A DNA stretch of 64,000 nucleotides from Prevotella sp. S7-1-8 (GCF_000758925.1 NZ_JRNC01000021.1:1-64000); one strand, 5' to 3'; positions 35,829-45,235 are shown, counted from the first letter of the stretch. Numbers and translations: made by a program. The notes: generated from the letters alone by a model not told the origin.

Positions 35829-36686
35829 ATGAAAACATTAAAATATATCATGGCCATGGCTATGGCATGCAGCGTCAACATGGCCTGCATGAACAGCAAT
35901 TGGGACGAGCCGGAGCTTAGTCCCGAACAAGCCGGCATAGGAAACAACGCCATCAAGGAAACTCATGTCGTGAGCGTCGCCGACCTGAAAGCCAAATACA
36001 AGGAATATATCAACACCGATTGCCGTGACGGAAACTCTTTCACGCAGGTGGCCGAGGACATGCAAATAAAGGCCGTCGTGACGGGTAATGACGCGCAGGG
36101 AAACCTCTACAACGAGATATCCGTGGACGATGGCACCGGCGCCATCATCATCGCCATAGCGCAAGGCGGCATATACGGCCAGCTGCCCATAGGCACGGAA
36201 ATACTCGTGGACCTGAAAGGACTCTACGTGGGCAACTATGGCAAGCAAGCCGAGATAGGCGCTCCAAATACCAACGCACATGGGCAGACTTACGTGGGCC
36301 GCATGAATCGTTTCGTATGGGCGCGGCATTTCAAGGTCACCGGCGACGGAAAGACCGTCGAGCCTGTCTTGTTTGACAAGAGCATTACCGTCAACAAGTA
36401 TGGCAACGTGTACGACGGCAAGCTCGTCACGCTGAAAAACGTGAGCTTCAAAAGCGCCGACGGCAAGGCCACATACGCGTACGCAGGCAGCGGCCCGGGA
36501 TCGAAACAGGTTTATTTTAACGAGTACAACAGCAAGTTGGTGATGCTTTACACCAGCAATTTCGCCAAATTCGCCGCCCATCCACTGCCTACCGGCAAGG
36601 TGAACGTGACGGGTGTCATGAAGCGGTTTAACAACACTTGGGAAATCGTCATTCGCACATTGGATGATGTGGAAGAAATAAAATAA
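35829..36686 (+). CDS. Lipoprotein with OB-fold domain, DUF5689-like
   Basis: The protein has 285 residues from the ATG at 35829, 10 bases after the barrel stop. The signal ends VNMAC (Cys at 20) and is followed by MNSNWDEPE, rich in Asp/Glu as in surface-directed lipoproteins. The mature part has strands such as IKAVVTGNDAQGN, ISVDDGTGAIIIAI and VLVDLKGLYVGNY, the pattern of DUF5689/OB-fold domains. It should sit at the outer membrane with the barrel and bind its ligand. Confidence 0.8.
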   Translation: MKTLKYIMAMAMACSVNMACMNSNWDEPELSPEQAGIGNNAIKETHVVSVADLKAKYKEYINTDCRDGNSFTQVAEDMQIKAVVTGNDAQGNLYNEISVDDGTGAIIIAIAQGGIYGQLPIGTEILVDLKGLYVGNYGKQAEIGAPNTNAHGQTYVGRMNRFVWARHFKVTGDGKTVEPVLFDKSITVNKYGNVYDGKLVTLKNVSFKSADGKATYAYAGSGPGSKQVYFNEYNSKLVMLYTSNFAKFAAHPLPTGKVNVTGVMKRFNNTWEIVIRTLDDVEEIK

Positions 36687-36704
36687 CAATAAAAACAACA
36701 AGAA

Positions 36705-38057
36705 ATGAAAAAACTTATCTATTCTATGCTGGCGTTGGCCATCACCACGCTCGCATTCACAAGTTGCGAGGATGTTCCCGCGCCATTCGATACCGACTAT
36801 CACGAAAATGGCGGCGCCATCCCCACAGACCCCACCGGCGAGGGCACTTTGGCCTCTCCATACAACGTGGCCAAGGTAATACAGATTATCAAAGCTGGCG
36901 AACAAACCGAAAAAGAGGTGTATTTCAAAGGCGTCATCACCAAAATCAAGGATATTGAAACGGAGAAATACGGCAACGCCACCTACTCGGTCAGCGACAC
37001 GAAAGATGGCAAAAACTCTTTCTTGGTATATCGTGGCAAAGGTTTGAACGGCCAAAAGTTTACCACAGGAAACGAGATTAACGTGGGCGACACGGTGGTA
37101 GCGCTCGGCCGGTTGACCATATTCAACGGCACGCTCGAGACCACACCCGGAAGCATGATTATATCCATCAACGGCAAAGGCGGCACCGGCGGAGACGACA
37201 CGCCCACCATCACCCCAGCCGGAGAGGGCACCAAAGAGTCGCCCTACAACGTAGCCAAGGCGCTCGCACTGACCAAGGCACTGCCCAAAGATGGCAAATC
37301 CAACGACGTTTACGTAATGGGCACCATCGTCGGGACTCCCTCAATCGACACCGGAAAATACGGCAACGCCACCTACGACATATCTGATGACGGCAAATCG
37401 GCCGCCACTTTCAAGGTGTTTCGCGGCTACGCTTTCAACGGCAAAAAGTTTAAGGCAGGAGACAAACTGAAAGCAGGCGACAAGGTTGTGGTATATGGCA
37501 AGTTGCTCAACTACTTTGGCAACACGCCAGAAATGGCCCAAGGCAACAAACTCATATCCGTCAATGGCAAGACTTCGTTCGACAACACAGGCGAGACACC
37601 GGGCGAGAACCCATCCGACACGCCCACGGGCCTGACCATAAATGGCACCACCGTGACGGCCGTGAACGCTGAAGCGACCGCTGGCGTCACCACGGCGACC
37701 GTCAATCTTGGCAAACTTAAGCTGGCCAAGGGTGCGGAAGTGACCACCGTACAGCTTTCCGACGGCTCGACAATCACGTTCGGGGGTGGCGAAAACACGA
37801 ACAACAAGCCTGTGTTCTATCCAGCCACAAAAGGCGTGCGCGTATACGCCAACAACATAATCAAGTTTGACTGCAAAGCCAAGATTGCCAAAATAGTGTT
37901 CACATGCGACGTTTATCAAGGGAAAAACTGTGTTGGCAACAAGACCGCGACCATCACTTTTGATGGCAACAAGGCCACCTACATCAACAAACACTTTGAG
38001 AACAAAGGTGGCGTCCAGCTGCGCGCGCAAACCATAACAGTGACTTACGCAAAATAA
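36705..38057 (+). CDS. Lipoprotein with two tandem OB-like repeats and a C-terminal beta domain
   Basis: The protein has 450 residues with a lipobox ending FTSC (Cys at 20), followed by acidic residues. Two repeats of about 120 residues begin GEGTLASPYNVAKV and GEGTKESPYNVAKA and share KYGNATY and the phrase VGDTVVALGRLTIFNG / AGDKVVVYGKLLNYFG. Both look like OB-folds. A linker follows, then a third domain from about 305 with SDGSTITFGGG and FYPATKGVRVY. It closes the receptor operon and would bind the ligand at the outer membrane. Confidence 0.8.
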   Translation: MKKLIYSMLALAITTLAFTSCEDVPAPFDTDYHENGGAIPTDPTGEGTLASPYNVAKVIQIIKAGEQTEKEVYFKGVITKIKDIETEKYGNATYSVSDTKDGKNSFLVYRGKGLNGQKFTTGNEINVGDTVVALGRLTIFNGTLETTPGSMIISINGKGGTGGDDTPTITPAGEGTKESPYNVAKALALTKALPKDGKSNDVYVMGTIVGTPSIDTGKYGNATYDISDDGKSAATFKVFRGYAFNGKKFKAGDKLKAGDKVVVYGKLLNYFGNTPEMAQGNKLISVNGKTSFDNTGETPGENPSDTPTGLTINGTTVTAVNAEATAGVTTATVNLGKLKLAKGAEVTTVQLSDGSTITFGGGENTNNKPVFYPATKGVRVYANNIIKFDCKAKIAKIVFTCDVYQGKNCVGNKTATITFDGNKATYINKHFENKGGVQLRAQTITVTYAK

Positions 38058-38127
38058 AAAAACTTAATTGTCAGCGCCATATAGGCAAAAAGTCAGCGAA
38101 TTGCTTGCCAAGTCGCATTATTCTTCG

Positions 38128-38135
38128 TAATTTTG
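38128..38135 (+). promoter_or_regulatory. Promoter of rpmE2 (TAATTTTG, with CTTG 20 bases upstream)
   Basis: TAATTTTG matches TAnnTTTG and CTTG at 38104-38107 is at the expected spacing. The leader is about 48 bases. Confidence 0.65.
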
Positions 38136-38186
38136 CAGCCGCTAACAATATAGCGTAGACAATATTCACAAATAATAATTGACACA

Positions 38187-38438
38187 ATGAAAAAAGGTAT
38201 TCATCCCGAAAACTATCGCCCCGTCGTATTCAAGGATATGTCCAACGGCGATATGTTCCTCTCAAAGTCTACATGCAAGACTACAGATACAGTAGAGTTT
38301 GAAGGCGAAACTTACCCCGTGGTAAAGGTCGAAATCTCAAGCACTTCCCACCCATTCTACACTGGCAAGAAGAAGCTCGTCGACACAGCCGGTCGCGTGG
38401 ACCGCTTCATGAACCGTTACGGTAAGCTCAAGAAGTAA
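38187..38438 (+). CDS. rpmE2: Ribosomal protein L31 type B
   Basis: The protein has 83 residues. The sequence starts [20 protein letters not shown], the type B L31 pattern, and lacks the CxxC zinc motif of type A, so it needs no zinc. The [15 protein letters not shown] end is conserved. It binds the large subunit near the 5S rRNA. A terminator follows at 38476-38522. Confidence 0.97.
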   Translation: MKKGIHPENYRPVVFKDMSNGDMFLSKSTCKTTDTVEFEGETYPVVKVEISSTSHPFYTGKKKLVDTAGRVDRFMNRYGKLKK

Positions 38439-38475
38439 CACGGCGAAATACCTATACGGTATAAACGATTTTAAC

Positions 38476-38522
38476 AAAAGTGCGGTCGAACGTAGTTGCA
38501 TATGCGTTCAATCGCACTTTTT
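38476..38522 (+). terminator. Intrinsic terminator after rpmE2
   Basis: AAAAGTGCGGTCGAACG (38476-38492) pairs with CGTTCAATCGCACTTTT (38505-38521), with two non-Watson-Crick positions, and runs into a T-run. It also covers an in-frame upstream ATG of the next gene, so that gene should start later. Confidence 0.8.
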
Positions 38523-38555
38523 CTTTTGCCAGACACACCCCATAACATCTTCTAT

Positions 38556-39461
38556 ATGAAACTCACGCCTCTCCTCATATTGTGCGCCATGCCACTTTGC
38601 TTTGCCTGCGGAGATGACATAGACCCCGACAAGACCGACAAGCCTGGAAAGCCAGCCATCACGAGCGACAACGCAAACGCAAACCCCACCTACGACAAGG
38701 CATACACCCGATTGGAAATGCCACGCTTGCGCCAAGGCAACGACACCATCTTGGTGCACCGAACGCACGGAAACACCGTGAACTATATCACGGAGTGGGA
38801 CATTGGCAAGAAATCGCAGCGATGGAGTTGCTACGTGATGAACCGCGCGTTGGCCCGGAAAAACACGAAGCGCTATTACAGCGAAGACAACCAATACCCT
38901 CGCGACCCACTCATCCCCCCATCCATGCAATGGGAAAAAGACCCATATTGGTACAACAGCAAAAAACTCGACCATGGACATATCTGCCCCTCGGCCGACC
39001 GCCTGTCGTCGTTCGACATGAACTACCAGACATTTTTCCTCACCAACATGCAACCCCAATTCAATGCCTTCAACGCCGGGTTGTGGGCCAAATTGGAGAA
39101 GAAAGTGCGCATCATCGCGTCCACTTGCGACACCCTTTATGTATGCAAGGGCGGCACCATAGACGAAGGTAAGTATGGCGGTTACAACAAGGTGTATAGC
39201 AGATTGGGCAACGGACTCATCATGCCACGCTACTTCTTCATGGCCATGCTACGCTTGAACAACGGCCAATACGATGCCATAGGCTTCTGGACCGACCAGA
39301 TAGACAATGCCCACGACAGCGGACAGCGATTGGCGCAATACGCAATAAGTATCGACGAGTTGGAAAAACGCACGGGCATTGATTTCTTTTGCAATCTTCC
39401 AGATGCCGTCGAGGATAAGGTGGAAGCGGCTTTCGGCTTCGCCGTCTCGTGGGGATTGTGA
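38556..39461 (+). CDS. DNA/RNA non-specific endonuclease, NucA family, lipoprotein
   Basis: The protein has 301 residues from the ATG at 38556. A signal peptide ends LCFAC (Cys at 18), and the acidic residues after it (GDDIDPD) suggest export to the cell surface. The catalytic motif reads DHGH at 139-142 where the family has DRGH; the general-base His142 is kept. The metal-binding TNMQPQFNAFNAGLW block (Asn) is intact. It should cut DNA and RNA without sequence specificity using Mg or Mn at the cell surface. The longer frame from 38496 is rejected because the rpmE2 terminator lies across it. Confidence 0.9.
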   Translation: MKLTPLLILCAMPLCFACGDDIDPDKTDKPGKPAITSDNANANPTYDKAYTRLEMPRLRQGNDTILVHRTHGNTVNYITEWDIGKKSQRWSCYVMNRALARKNTKRYYSEDNQYPRDPLIPPSMQWEKDPYWYNSKKLDHGHICPSADRLSSFDMNYQTFFLTNMQPQFNAFNAGLWAKLEKKVRIIASTCDTLYVCKGGTIDEGKYGGYNKVYSRLGNGLIMPRYFFMAMLRLNNGQYDAIGFWTDQIDNAHDSGQRLAQYAISIDELEKRTGIDFFCNLPDAVEDKVEAAFGFAVSWGL

Positions 39462-39951
39462 CCTCTGAGCCACGCAGGCGAGCGAAGCGCCCAAATCATC
39501 GCCGCTCGGCATGGGCAACGAGCGCGGTGGGCAATGACGGAGACACCATGCCTATAAGCATCCTCTCATAAGGCAAACAGAAACGATCCATTTACGATTA
39601 AATGGAACTCGCTTCTTGAAAGGGAATGCCTGCCATACCAATCTTATTAGGCCTCATGCAAGCCAAGTAGGCACTCAGGCGTTTTAAACTTGTAGCAATA
39701 AGAAAAAATGAGCTGGAGAAATGAAACGCGCGCGGAAAAGATGGCAGAGCGCGTTCTTGCCATTTTCTTTGTATCGGAAAAACATCCAGCCGCAACACAT
39801 TTGAAACAAGACTTATAAAAACATAAAAGCCGCGCTTCACAGCGAGGCTTAAACATATTATACAAAAACATTATGAATTTCTATTTTACTATTACACAAG
39901 ATGAAATTTATGGCTAATGATGAATTGATTAAAATCTATTTATGTATTGTA
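39462..39951. other. Intergenic region with a possible terminator
   Basis: No gene is supported. A weak stem, ATGGCA (39741-39746) with TGCCAT (39758-39763), leads into a T-rich stretch and could be a terminator. Confidence 0.5.
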
Positions 39952-40311
39952 TTAGCATCCCGAACATCTGCCCATCTTTGTCTTGCGCTGACAATAGCGC
40001 TCACACTGCATGCGGATGTCATAACCTAAGAGCGCGCCTAACATAAAATCTTCTTCAGGCGTCAAGTCGCTCAACGATTTGTTAACAACCAACCGAATGG
40101 CATCCAAACACTCCTTGCTACCAAAAAAAAGGTTGACGGTGTCGGCTCCGGCAGGATGCATGACATAATTGATGCCCCGATGCTCCAATCGCTTGATGGC
40201 ATATGCGGCATAACGGCGGTTAAAGGTGTAGAGAACCATCTGTCGAACGCCCTTCTGATATTCATAAATGTGGTTCATAAGAACCTTCATCTCTATGGGG
40301 ACATCAGCCAT
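39952..40311 (-). CDS. DUF2023 protein, flavodoxin partner
   Basis: The protein has 119 residues and resembles the DUF2023 family (MNHIYEYQKGVRQMVLYT, GINYVMHPAG, NLFFGSKECLDAIR). This family sits next to flavodoxin in many Bacteroidetes. It ends in a Cys-rich CERYCQRKTKMGRCSGC stretch that could bind metal or an Fe-S cluster. The start is uncertain by a few codons. It lies 68 bases after the flavodoxin stop on the same strand. Function is unknown. Confidence 0.85.
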   Translation of the reverse strand: MADVPIEMKVLMNHIYEYQKGVRQMVLYTFNRRYAAYAIKRLEHRGINYVMHPAGADTVNLFFGSKECLDAIRLVVNKSLSDLTPEEDFMLGALLGYDIRMQCERYCQRKTKMGRCSGC

Positions 40312-40379
40312 GTCATTAATTTTTTAAATATTAAACTATAAAAAACACTACAAGAGTCTTTCTCGCAACATTGACGAGT

Positions 40380-40868
40380 TTAGAAACCGAGCGTCGGTAT
40401 CCAAGCGTCTATGCGCTCTTCTGTCTTGCCATCCTCGTTGACATCGTCAAGAGCCAACCCCACGAAATGGCCATCCACCACAGCGTCAGAATCGTCAAAC
40501 TCATAGCCGTCTGTCGACACCTCGCCAACGAGTGTGGCGCCTGCTTCTTTGGCTGCGTCATAGAGTTCTTTCATGGCGCCACAAAAAGTGTCGGAATACG
40601 AGGCGGAATCTCCACAGCCAAACACGGCAACTTTCTTACCTGACAAATCGGCCTTTTTAACTATCTCTATACCATCATACCAATCGTCTTGCAACTCTCC
40701 CGCGCCCCATGTGGAACTGCCAAGAAGGATATTGTCTGCCTCGGCAAGCTGATCGGCGGTAAGGTCAGAAACAGCTATTACCTCTGCGCCAAGTTTGCTG
40801 GCGATAGTCTGTGCGATGCTCTCGCAAGTTCCGGTTGACGAACCGTATACTACAATCGTTTTGCTCAT
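40380..40868 (-). CDS. fldA: Flavodoxin
   Basis: The protein has 162 residues, long-chain-like in size. The FMN phosphate loop SSTGTCESIA is at 10-19, the SSTWGAGELQDDW loop near 51-63 and the GCGDSASYSDTFCGAM loop near 84-99. It carries single electrons on FMN in the cytoplasm. It is transcribed with the DUF2023 gene from a promoter at 40908-40915. Confidence 0.95.
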   Translation of the reverse strand: MSKTIVVYGSSTGTCESIAQTIASKLGAEVIAVSDLTADQLAEADNILLGSSTWGAGELQDDWYDGIEIVKKADLSGKKVAVFGCGDSASYSDTFCGAMKELYDAAKEAGATLVGEVSTDGYEFDDSDAVVDGHFVGLALDDVNEDGKTEERIDAWIPTLGF

Positions 40869-40907
40869 TTCGTTTGAAGTTTATGTGTCATTTTGTTTTT
40901 ACAGTTG

Positions 40908-40915
40908 CAAAGATA
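40908..40915 (-). promoter_or_regulatory. Promoter -7 box of fldA (TATCTTTG)
   Basis: Exact TAnnTTTG on the minus strand, 40 bases before the flavodoxin ATG. Confidence 0.65.
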
Positions 40916-41292
40916 ATTGGTTTTCGAATATGTCACAATACCTAAAAATTAGGATTTTGCGGAAATACCTACATGTAATGAATATTTTTTTTTAAAATCG
41001 CCCCACTTTTGCAAGCATGGATCAGGCTTGAGAACGCCGGCAAGACGGCGAGGGGGAGGCAGAAAACCAAACTATGGCTTGCCGGCAAATACGCGCTGGC
41101 CAATTTGCAACAGTTAATTCACCTATTTATATGGCGAATAGAAGATTGCCTTTCAAACAAAGCAAAGCATACGGCGTATTGTACGCGATAACAAAAATTT
41201 TGTTGACACGCATCAAGCATGAGCGCCAACTAATATGACTTGTTTTTTGATACAAAAATGACGATGTTATAAGAAATTTGCAAAAAATGCTC
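40916..41292. other. Intergenic region between fldA and slyD
   Basis: No gene. It contains the repeat at 41036-41094, listed separately. Confidence 0.55.
41036..41094. repeat. Inverted repeat sharing a 17-mer with 46376
   Basis: GCCGGCAAG (41036-41044) pairs with CTTGCCGGC (41078-41086). The reverse complement of 41078-41094 (GCGTATTTGCCGGCAAG) is identical to 46376-46392. Confidence 0.6.
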
Positions 41293-41300
41293 TATCTTTG
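41293..41300 (+). promoter_or_regulatory. Promoter -7 box of the slyD gene (TATCTTTG)
   Basis: Exact TAnnTTTG, 31 bases before the start codon. Confidence 0.6.
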
Positions 41301-41331
41301 TAAACCAAAATAACAAACAAGCGTATGCAAG

Positions 41332-41910
41332 ATGATGGAAAAGTACATTAGCATATATTACCGGCTCTTTGACGTGACAGACGGTCGAAAAGAACTTATC
41401 GAGGAGTGTTCTAAAGATTGCCCGTACCATTGCATATTGGGCATTGGAGAACTTTTGGACGAATTTGAAAGACAGATTTCTGAAATTGAAGCAGGCCATG
41501 AGTTTGACATCACCTTGCGCCCGGAACAGGCTTACGGGGAATATAGCGACGAGAAGGTGGTGGAGATTGAAAAAGAAACTTTCGTGGTGAACGGCGCGTT
41601 TGATAGCGAAAACGTATACGAAGACGCCGTCATACCTCTTCGGGATGAAGATGGCAACTACCTAAAAGGGATTGTCATGGAAGTGAGGGACAACTCTGTG
41701 ATAGTGAACCTAAACCATCCGTTGGCTGGCCGAACGCTCAATTTTCATGGAGCTGTTATCGAAAACAGAGAAGCGTCCAAGAAGGATATAAACAATATCA
41801 TGGAGGAACGCAATTGCGCAGGCAATCATTGCGACTGCAATAGCAACCGCGAAGACAACAACAGCAAACATCAAGGCGAATGCCGTTGCAAACATCGCCG
41901 CAGAGAATAA
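41332..41910 (+). CDS. slyD: FKBP-type peptidyl-prolyl isomerase, SlyD-like
   Basis: The protein has 192 residues; the second Met at 41335 is an equally good start. It has the FKBP core with the IF (insert-in-flap) chaperone domain, and the active-site aromatic residues are in LRPEQAYGEYSDE and LNHPLAGRTLNFHGAVI. The C-terminus after about residue 155 is rich in His and Cys (HCDCNS, KHQGECRCKHRRRE), the nickel/zinc-binding tail of SlyD. It isomerises Xaa-Pro bonds and helps folding and metal delivery in the cytoplasm. Confidence 0.9.
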   Translation: MMEKYISIYYRLFDVTDGRKELIEECSKDCPYHCILGIGELLDEFERQISEIEAGHEFDITLRPEQAYGEYSDEKVVEIEKETFVVNGAFDSENVYEDAVIPLRDEDGNYLKGIVMEVRDNSVIVNLNHPLAGRTLNFHGAVIENREASKKDINNIMEERNCAGNHCDCNSNREDNNSKHQGECRCKHRRRE

Positions 41911-42002
41911 CGAACGAAAAACCAGACTTAAACCTCGTTAGCGCGATTGATTTGGGGGAAACGCAACATGGGCAACCATGTCGCATCGTAATGACGGCAA
42001 TG

Positions 42003-42010
42003 TATTTTTG
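42003..42010 (+). promoter_or_regulatory. Promoter -7 box of aroC (TATTTTTG)
   Basis: Matches TAnnTTTG, 72 bases before the chosen ATG at 42083, and argues against the longer frame starting at 41978. Confidence 0.5.
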
Positions 42011-42082
42011 CGGAAAAAAGGCATGGGCGTCATTCCTCTTAGACATGAACGCCTATCGGACTTCACATCGGGAACAAAAAAA

Positions 42083-43159
42083 ATGAGCAACACTTTTGGC
42101 AACGTCTTCACACTGACCACTTTTGGCGAGAGTCATGGCAAGGCTGTTGGCGGCATCGTTGATGGCATGCCCGCTGGCATAAAGATAGACACCGCTTTCA
42201 TACAGCAGGAATTAAACCGACGCAAACCGGGCCAAAGCAAAATAACCACGTCGCACAACGAAGAGGATCAAGCGGAATTGCTGAGTGGTGTCTTTGAGGG
42301 GAAAACGACCGGAGCGCCAATAGGATTTGTGGTTTACAACAAAGGCCAGCGCCCGAAAGACTACGACAACATGCGCCACCTGTTCAGGCCATCGCACGCA
42401 GACTATACCTATTATGAGAAATATGGCTTAAGGGATTATCGCGGAGGCGGACGCGCGTCAGCACGCGTCACCATCAGCAGAGTAGTAGCGGGCGCGTTGG
42501 CAAAGATGGCATTGCGACAAATAGGCATTTCCATACAGGCTTATACGACCCAGGTGGGCCATATCAAATTAGAAAAAGACTATCATTTGTATGACCTAAA
42601 ACAAACCGAAACCAACGCCGTGCGCTGCCCGGACGCAGAGAAGGCCCAGCTCATGGAAAACCTTATTTTGCATGTAAAGGAAGCCGGCGACACCATAGGA
42701 GGGGTCATAGCCTGCGTTATCAAGGGCACACCCATTGGCCTGGGCGAGCCGGAATTTGGCAAGCTACATGCCCAACTCGGCGCTGCCATGTTGGGGATCA
42801 ATGCCGTGAAAGGTTTTGAATATGGCGAAGGTTTTGACGGCGTGGAAGCCCTTGGAAGCGAGCAGAATGACGCTTTCACTATACAAGACGGCAAAATTGA
42901 AACTGCCACCAACCATAGCGGTGGAGTTCAGGGAGGCATAAGCAATGGGCAGGATATCTTTTTCAGGGTCGCCTTTAAACCTGTAGCCACCATTTTACAA
43001 GAACAAGACACCGTGGACACAGACGGCAACGCCACCACACTTATCGCGCAAGGCCGACACGACCCATGCGTTTTGCCAAGGGCCGTACCCATAGTTGAGG
43101 CGATGGCGGCCATGGTGATGATAGATTATTACCTGCTCAACAAGACAACCCGTATATGA
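42083..43159 (+). CDS. aroC: Chorismate synthase
   Basis: It converts 5-enolpyruvylshikimate 3-phosphate to chorismate, the last shared step to aromatic amino acids, using reduced FMN. The protein has 358 residues. The start is [19 protein letters not shown], and the conserved motifs are [51 protein letters not shown] and RHDPC. The ATG at 42083 fits the family. Confidence 0.97.
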   Translation: MSNTFGNVFTLTTFGESHGKAVGGIVDGMPAGIKIDTAFIQQELNRRKPGQSKITTSHNEEDQAELLSGVFEGKTTGAPIGFVVYNKGQRPKDYDNMRHLFRPSHADYTYYEKYGLRDYRGGGRASARVTISRVVAGALAKMALRQIGISIQAYTTQVGHIKLEKDYHLYDLKQTETNAVRCPDAEKAQLMENLILHVKEAGDTIGGVIACVIKGTPIGLGEPEFGKLHAQLGAAMLGINAVKGFEYGEGFDGVEALGSEQNDAFTIQDGKIETATNHSGGVQGGISNGQDIFFRVAFKPVATILQEQDTVDTDGNATTLIAQGRHDPCVLPRAVPIVEAMAAMVMIDYYLLNKTTRI

Positions 43160-43219
43160 GCTCTTTATAAAATATTATGCAATTTGTTTCCAAAACATAC
43201 GAAAAACAAAAATATACCG

Positions 43220-43227
43220 TATATTTG
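43220..43227 (+). promoter_or_regulatory. Promoter -7 box of candidate small RNA (TATATTTG)
   Basis: Matches TAnnTTTG. Only the terminator at 43303-43333 lies downstream on this strand, so it must drive a short RNA. Confidence 0.55.
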
Positions 43228-43230
43228 CGA

Positions 43231-43333
43231 CAAAATATGATGAGGGATTTGTGAAAAGCCCCAATTCGATTAGTTAAGTCTGGTTTAGTTTTTGTGTTGG
43301 TTGGGGGCTGCCTCGTGGCAGTCCCCACTTTTT
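43231..43333 (+). ncRNA. Candidate small RNA of about 100 nt
   Basis: It runs from just after the TAnnTTTG box to an intrinsic terminator with no open frame. CCCCAA near 43259-43264 can pair with TTGGGG (43301-43306), which competes with the terminator stem. No known RNA family was recognised. The next gene downstream is on the opposite strand, so a cis-acting leader is unlikely. Confidence 0.55.
43303..43333 (+). terminator. Intrinsic terminator of candidate small RNA
   Basis: GGGGGCTGCC (43303-43312) pairs with GGCAGTCCCC (43317-43326), one G-T, with a TCGT loop and a T-run to 43333. Confidence 0.85.
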
Positions 43334-43466
43334 ATTTCCACTAAACGTATGACTTGTTTTCGTTCTCGAAATTAGCCAAACATCTACAGGAAATACTGTA
43401 AACGCGCACAAACACCGCCAACGACGCAGCTTGTTCAAAATGGGAAAGAGAGGGATACGCGAACGA

Positions 43467-44372
43467 TTAGACTACGCCTATAATTTCGGACACATGCTTA
43501 CAGCCATGATTTTCAAGCCACCCGGCAATGCCTTCTTTAACCTTCACGGTAATCATGGGATCGACAAAATTGGCGGTTCCAATTTGAACGGCGGTGGCTC
43601 CGGCCATCATAAACTCAATGGCGTCGGCGGCATTCATAATTCCACCAAGTCCTATCACCGGTATTTTAACGGCATGAGCCACATCCCATACCATGCGAAC
43701 GGCTACCGGTTTGACAGCCGGCCCACTCAAGCCACCAGTGCGAATGCTGAGTTTAGGACAGCGACGCTCTATGTCGATAGCCATCCCCATGAGCGTATTG
43801 ATAAGCGAGACAGAGTCCGCCCCTTCCGCTTCGCAAGCTCTTGCGATATCCGCGATATTAGTGACATTGGGCGAAAGTTTCACTATAAGCGTCTTGTGAT
43901 AGACCTTACGCACAGCCTTTACAACAGCGGCGGCGCCACCGCAAGTTACGCCAAATGCCATTCCACCCTCCTTCACATTGGGGCACGATATGTTAAGCTC
44001 TATGGCAGGAATACGCTCCAAGGCATCTATTTTTGCAGCACAAGCCGCATAGGTCTCGGGCGAATTGCCACTAACGTTGACGATGACTGCCGTTTTGATA
44101 CTTTTTATCTTAGGATAGATTTGCTCACAAAAATAATCCACGCCTTTATTCTGTAAGCCTACACAGTTCAACATGCCCGAAGCTGTCTCCGCCATGCGAG
44201 GATAATCGTTTCCTTCGCGTGGCTCAAGCGTAGTGCCCTTGACAATGATGCCCCCAATTGCGTGCAACGGAACAAGATCTTGAAACTCCAACCCATAACC
44301 AAAAGTGCCGCTGGCCGTCATTACCGGGTTGCTCAGTTGTAGATGATTTATTTTTACATTTAAATCTACCAT
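43467..44372 (-). CDS. pyrD: Dihydroorotate dehydrogenase, catalytic subunit (type 1B)
   Basis: It oxidises dihydroorotate to orotate, the fourth step of pyrimidine synthesis, with FMN. The protein has 301 residues. Typical motifs are [10 protein letters not shown] near 18-27, [14 protein letters not shown], the catalytic Cys in the [13 protein letters not shown] region, [12 protein letters not shown] and [19 protein letters not shown] at the phosphate site. It overlaps pyrK by seven bases; the type 1B enzyme needs PyrK to use NAD. Confidence 0.96.
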   Translation of the reverse strand: MVDLNVKINHLQLSNPVMTASGTFGYGLEFQDLVPLHAIGGIIVKGTTLEPREGNDYPRMAETASGMLNCVGLQNKGVDYFCEQIYPKIKSIKTAVIVNVSGNSPETYAACAAKIDALERIPAIELNISCPNVKEGGMAFGVTCGGAAAVVKAVRKVYHKTLIVKLSPNVTNIADIARACEAEGADSVSLINTLMGMAIDIERRCPKLSIRTGGLSGPAVKPVAVRMVWDVAHAVKIPVIGLGGIMNAADAIEFMMAGATAVQIGTANFVDPMITVKVKEGIAGWLENHGCKHVSEIIGVV

Positions 44373-45139
44373 AACAGTCTTTCAATATTAAAAACAGGCC
44401 CATCGGCGCACACACATCTATTTCCTGACACCGTCTTTTCCACACAACAAAGACACGCTCCAAGGCCGCACGCCATCAAGTTTTCCAAAGAAGCCTCACA
44501 TTCTATATGATGCGACATGGCATATCGCGCAACCGACATCATCATTGGCTTTGGCCCACAAGTTTGGATAAAATCAAAAAATGTATCCCTCAATATACTG
44601 TGATCCGTCACAAAGCCCTTTTCTCCTTTTGAAAAATCTTCCGTGGTGACATGCACGCTGCCCAACTTTTCGAAATATTCAAGTTCTAAAAGATCTTTCT
44701 CTGAACGGGCTCCTAAAAGAAATGACGGCTCGTTGCCCGCCTCCGCCAATTTTCTTCCTTGGTATAAAAGAGGTGCAACACCTACCCCTCCCCCAACCAA
44801 GAGCACTCTTTTATTTCGTAATTGTTCGGCACTTGTAAAACTATTGCCCAATGGAAACAGGCAATTCAAGCTGTCACCCTCTTGTAATTGTAACAACCTT
44901 CGCGTGCCATCGCCCACGGCAGCAACAAGCAACCACAACTCGTTTTTAGACACATCCACATCATTTACAGATATTGGCCTGCGAAGAAATGTATTGGGAG
45001 AATTGTCAACACGAACCTCAACAAATTGCCCCGGAAACATTTGGGGTAGCGGATTATCATGCGTCAACTTAAGCAACGCATGCTTATCACTTAATTTACG
45101 CACCGAATTAACACGTAAATCGCGACAATATTTTCTCAT
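44366..45139 (-). CDS. pyrK: Dihydroorotate dehydrogenase electron-transfer subunit
   Basis: It carries electrons from the PyrD FMN to NAD through FAD and a 2Fe-2S cluster. The protein has 257 residues from the ATG at 45139 (an ATG at 45145 is also possible). Seen are the FAD-binding LRRPISV motif, the NAD-binding [10 protein letters not shown] motif and the Cys cluster in [15 protein letters not shown] plus [11 protein letters not shown] at the C-terminus. It is the first gene of the pyrK-pyrD operon, from the promoter at 45236-45243. Confidence 0.95.
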   Translation of the reverse strand: MRKYCRDLRVNSVRKLSDKHALLKLTHDNPLPQMFPGQFVEVRVDNSPNTFLRRPISVNDVDVSKNELWLLVAAVGDGTRRLLQLQEGDSLNCLFPLGNSFTSAEQLRNKRVLLVGGGVGVAPLLYQGRKLAEAGNEPSFLLGARSEKDLLELEYFEKLGSVHVTTEDFSKGEKGFVTDHSILRDTFFDFIQTCGPKPMMMSVARYAMSHHIECEASLENLMACGLGACLCCVEKTVSGNRCVCADGPVFNIERLLW

Positions 45140-45235
45140 ACACAACTATATTTGAAGCTATATTTCACACCAAGACTGCGTAAGCCAAAAGCTTGTCAAG
45201 CACAACTTGAAGCCCATTGCGAACCTATATCTTTA

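Larger units (their letters stand above)
43160..43466. other. Intergenic region with a candidate small RNA
   Basis: No protein gene. It holds a promoter, about 100 transcribed bases and a strong terminator, listed separately. Confidence 0.6.

Noticed and set aside
35838-37055. Reverse-strand frame of 405 codons
   Set aside because: It is antisense to two clear lipoprotein genes and shows no family signal.
41978-42082. N-terminal extension of chorismate synthase
   Set aside because: A promoter box lies inside it and the family starts at the ATG at 42083.
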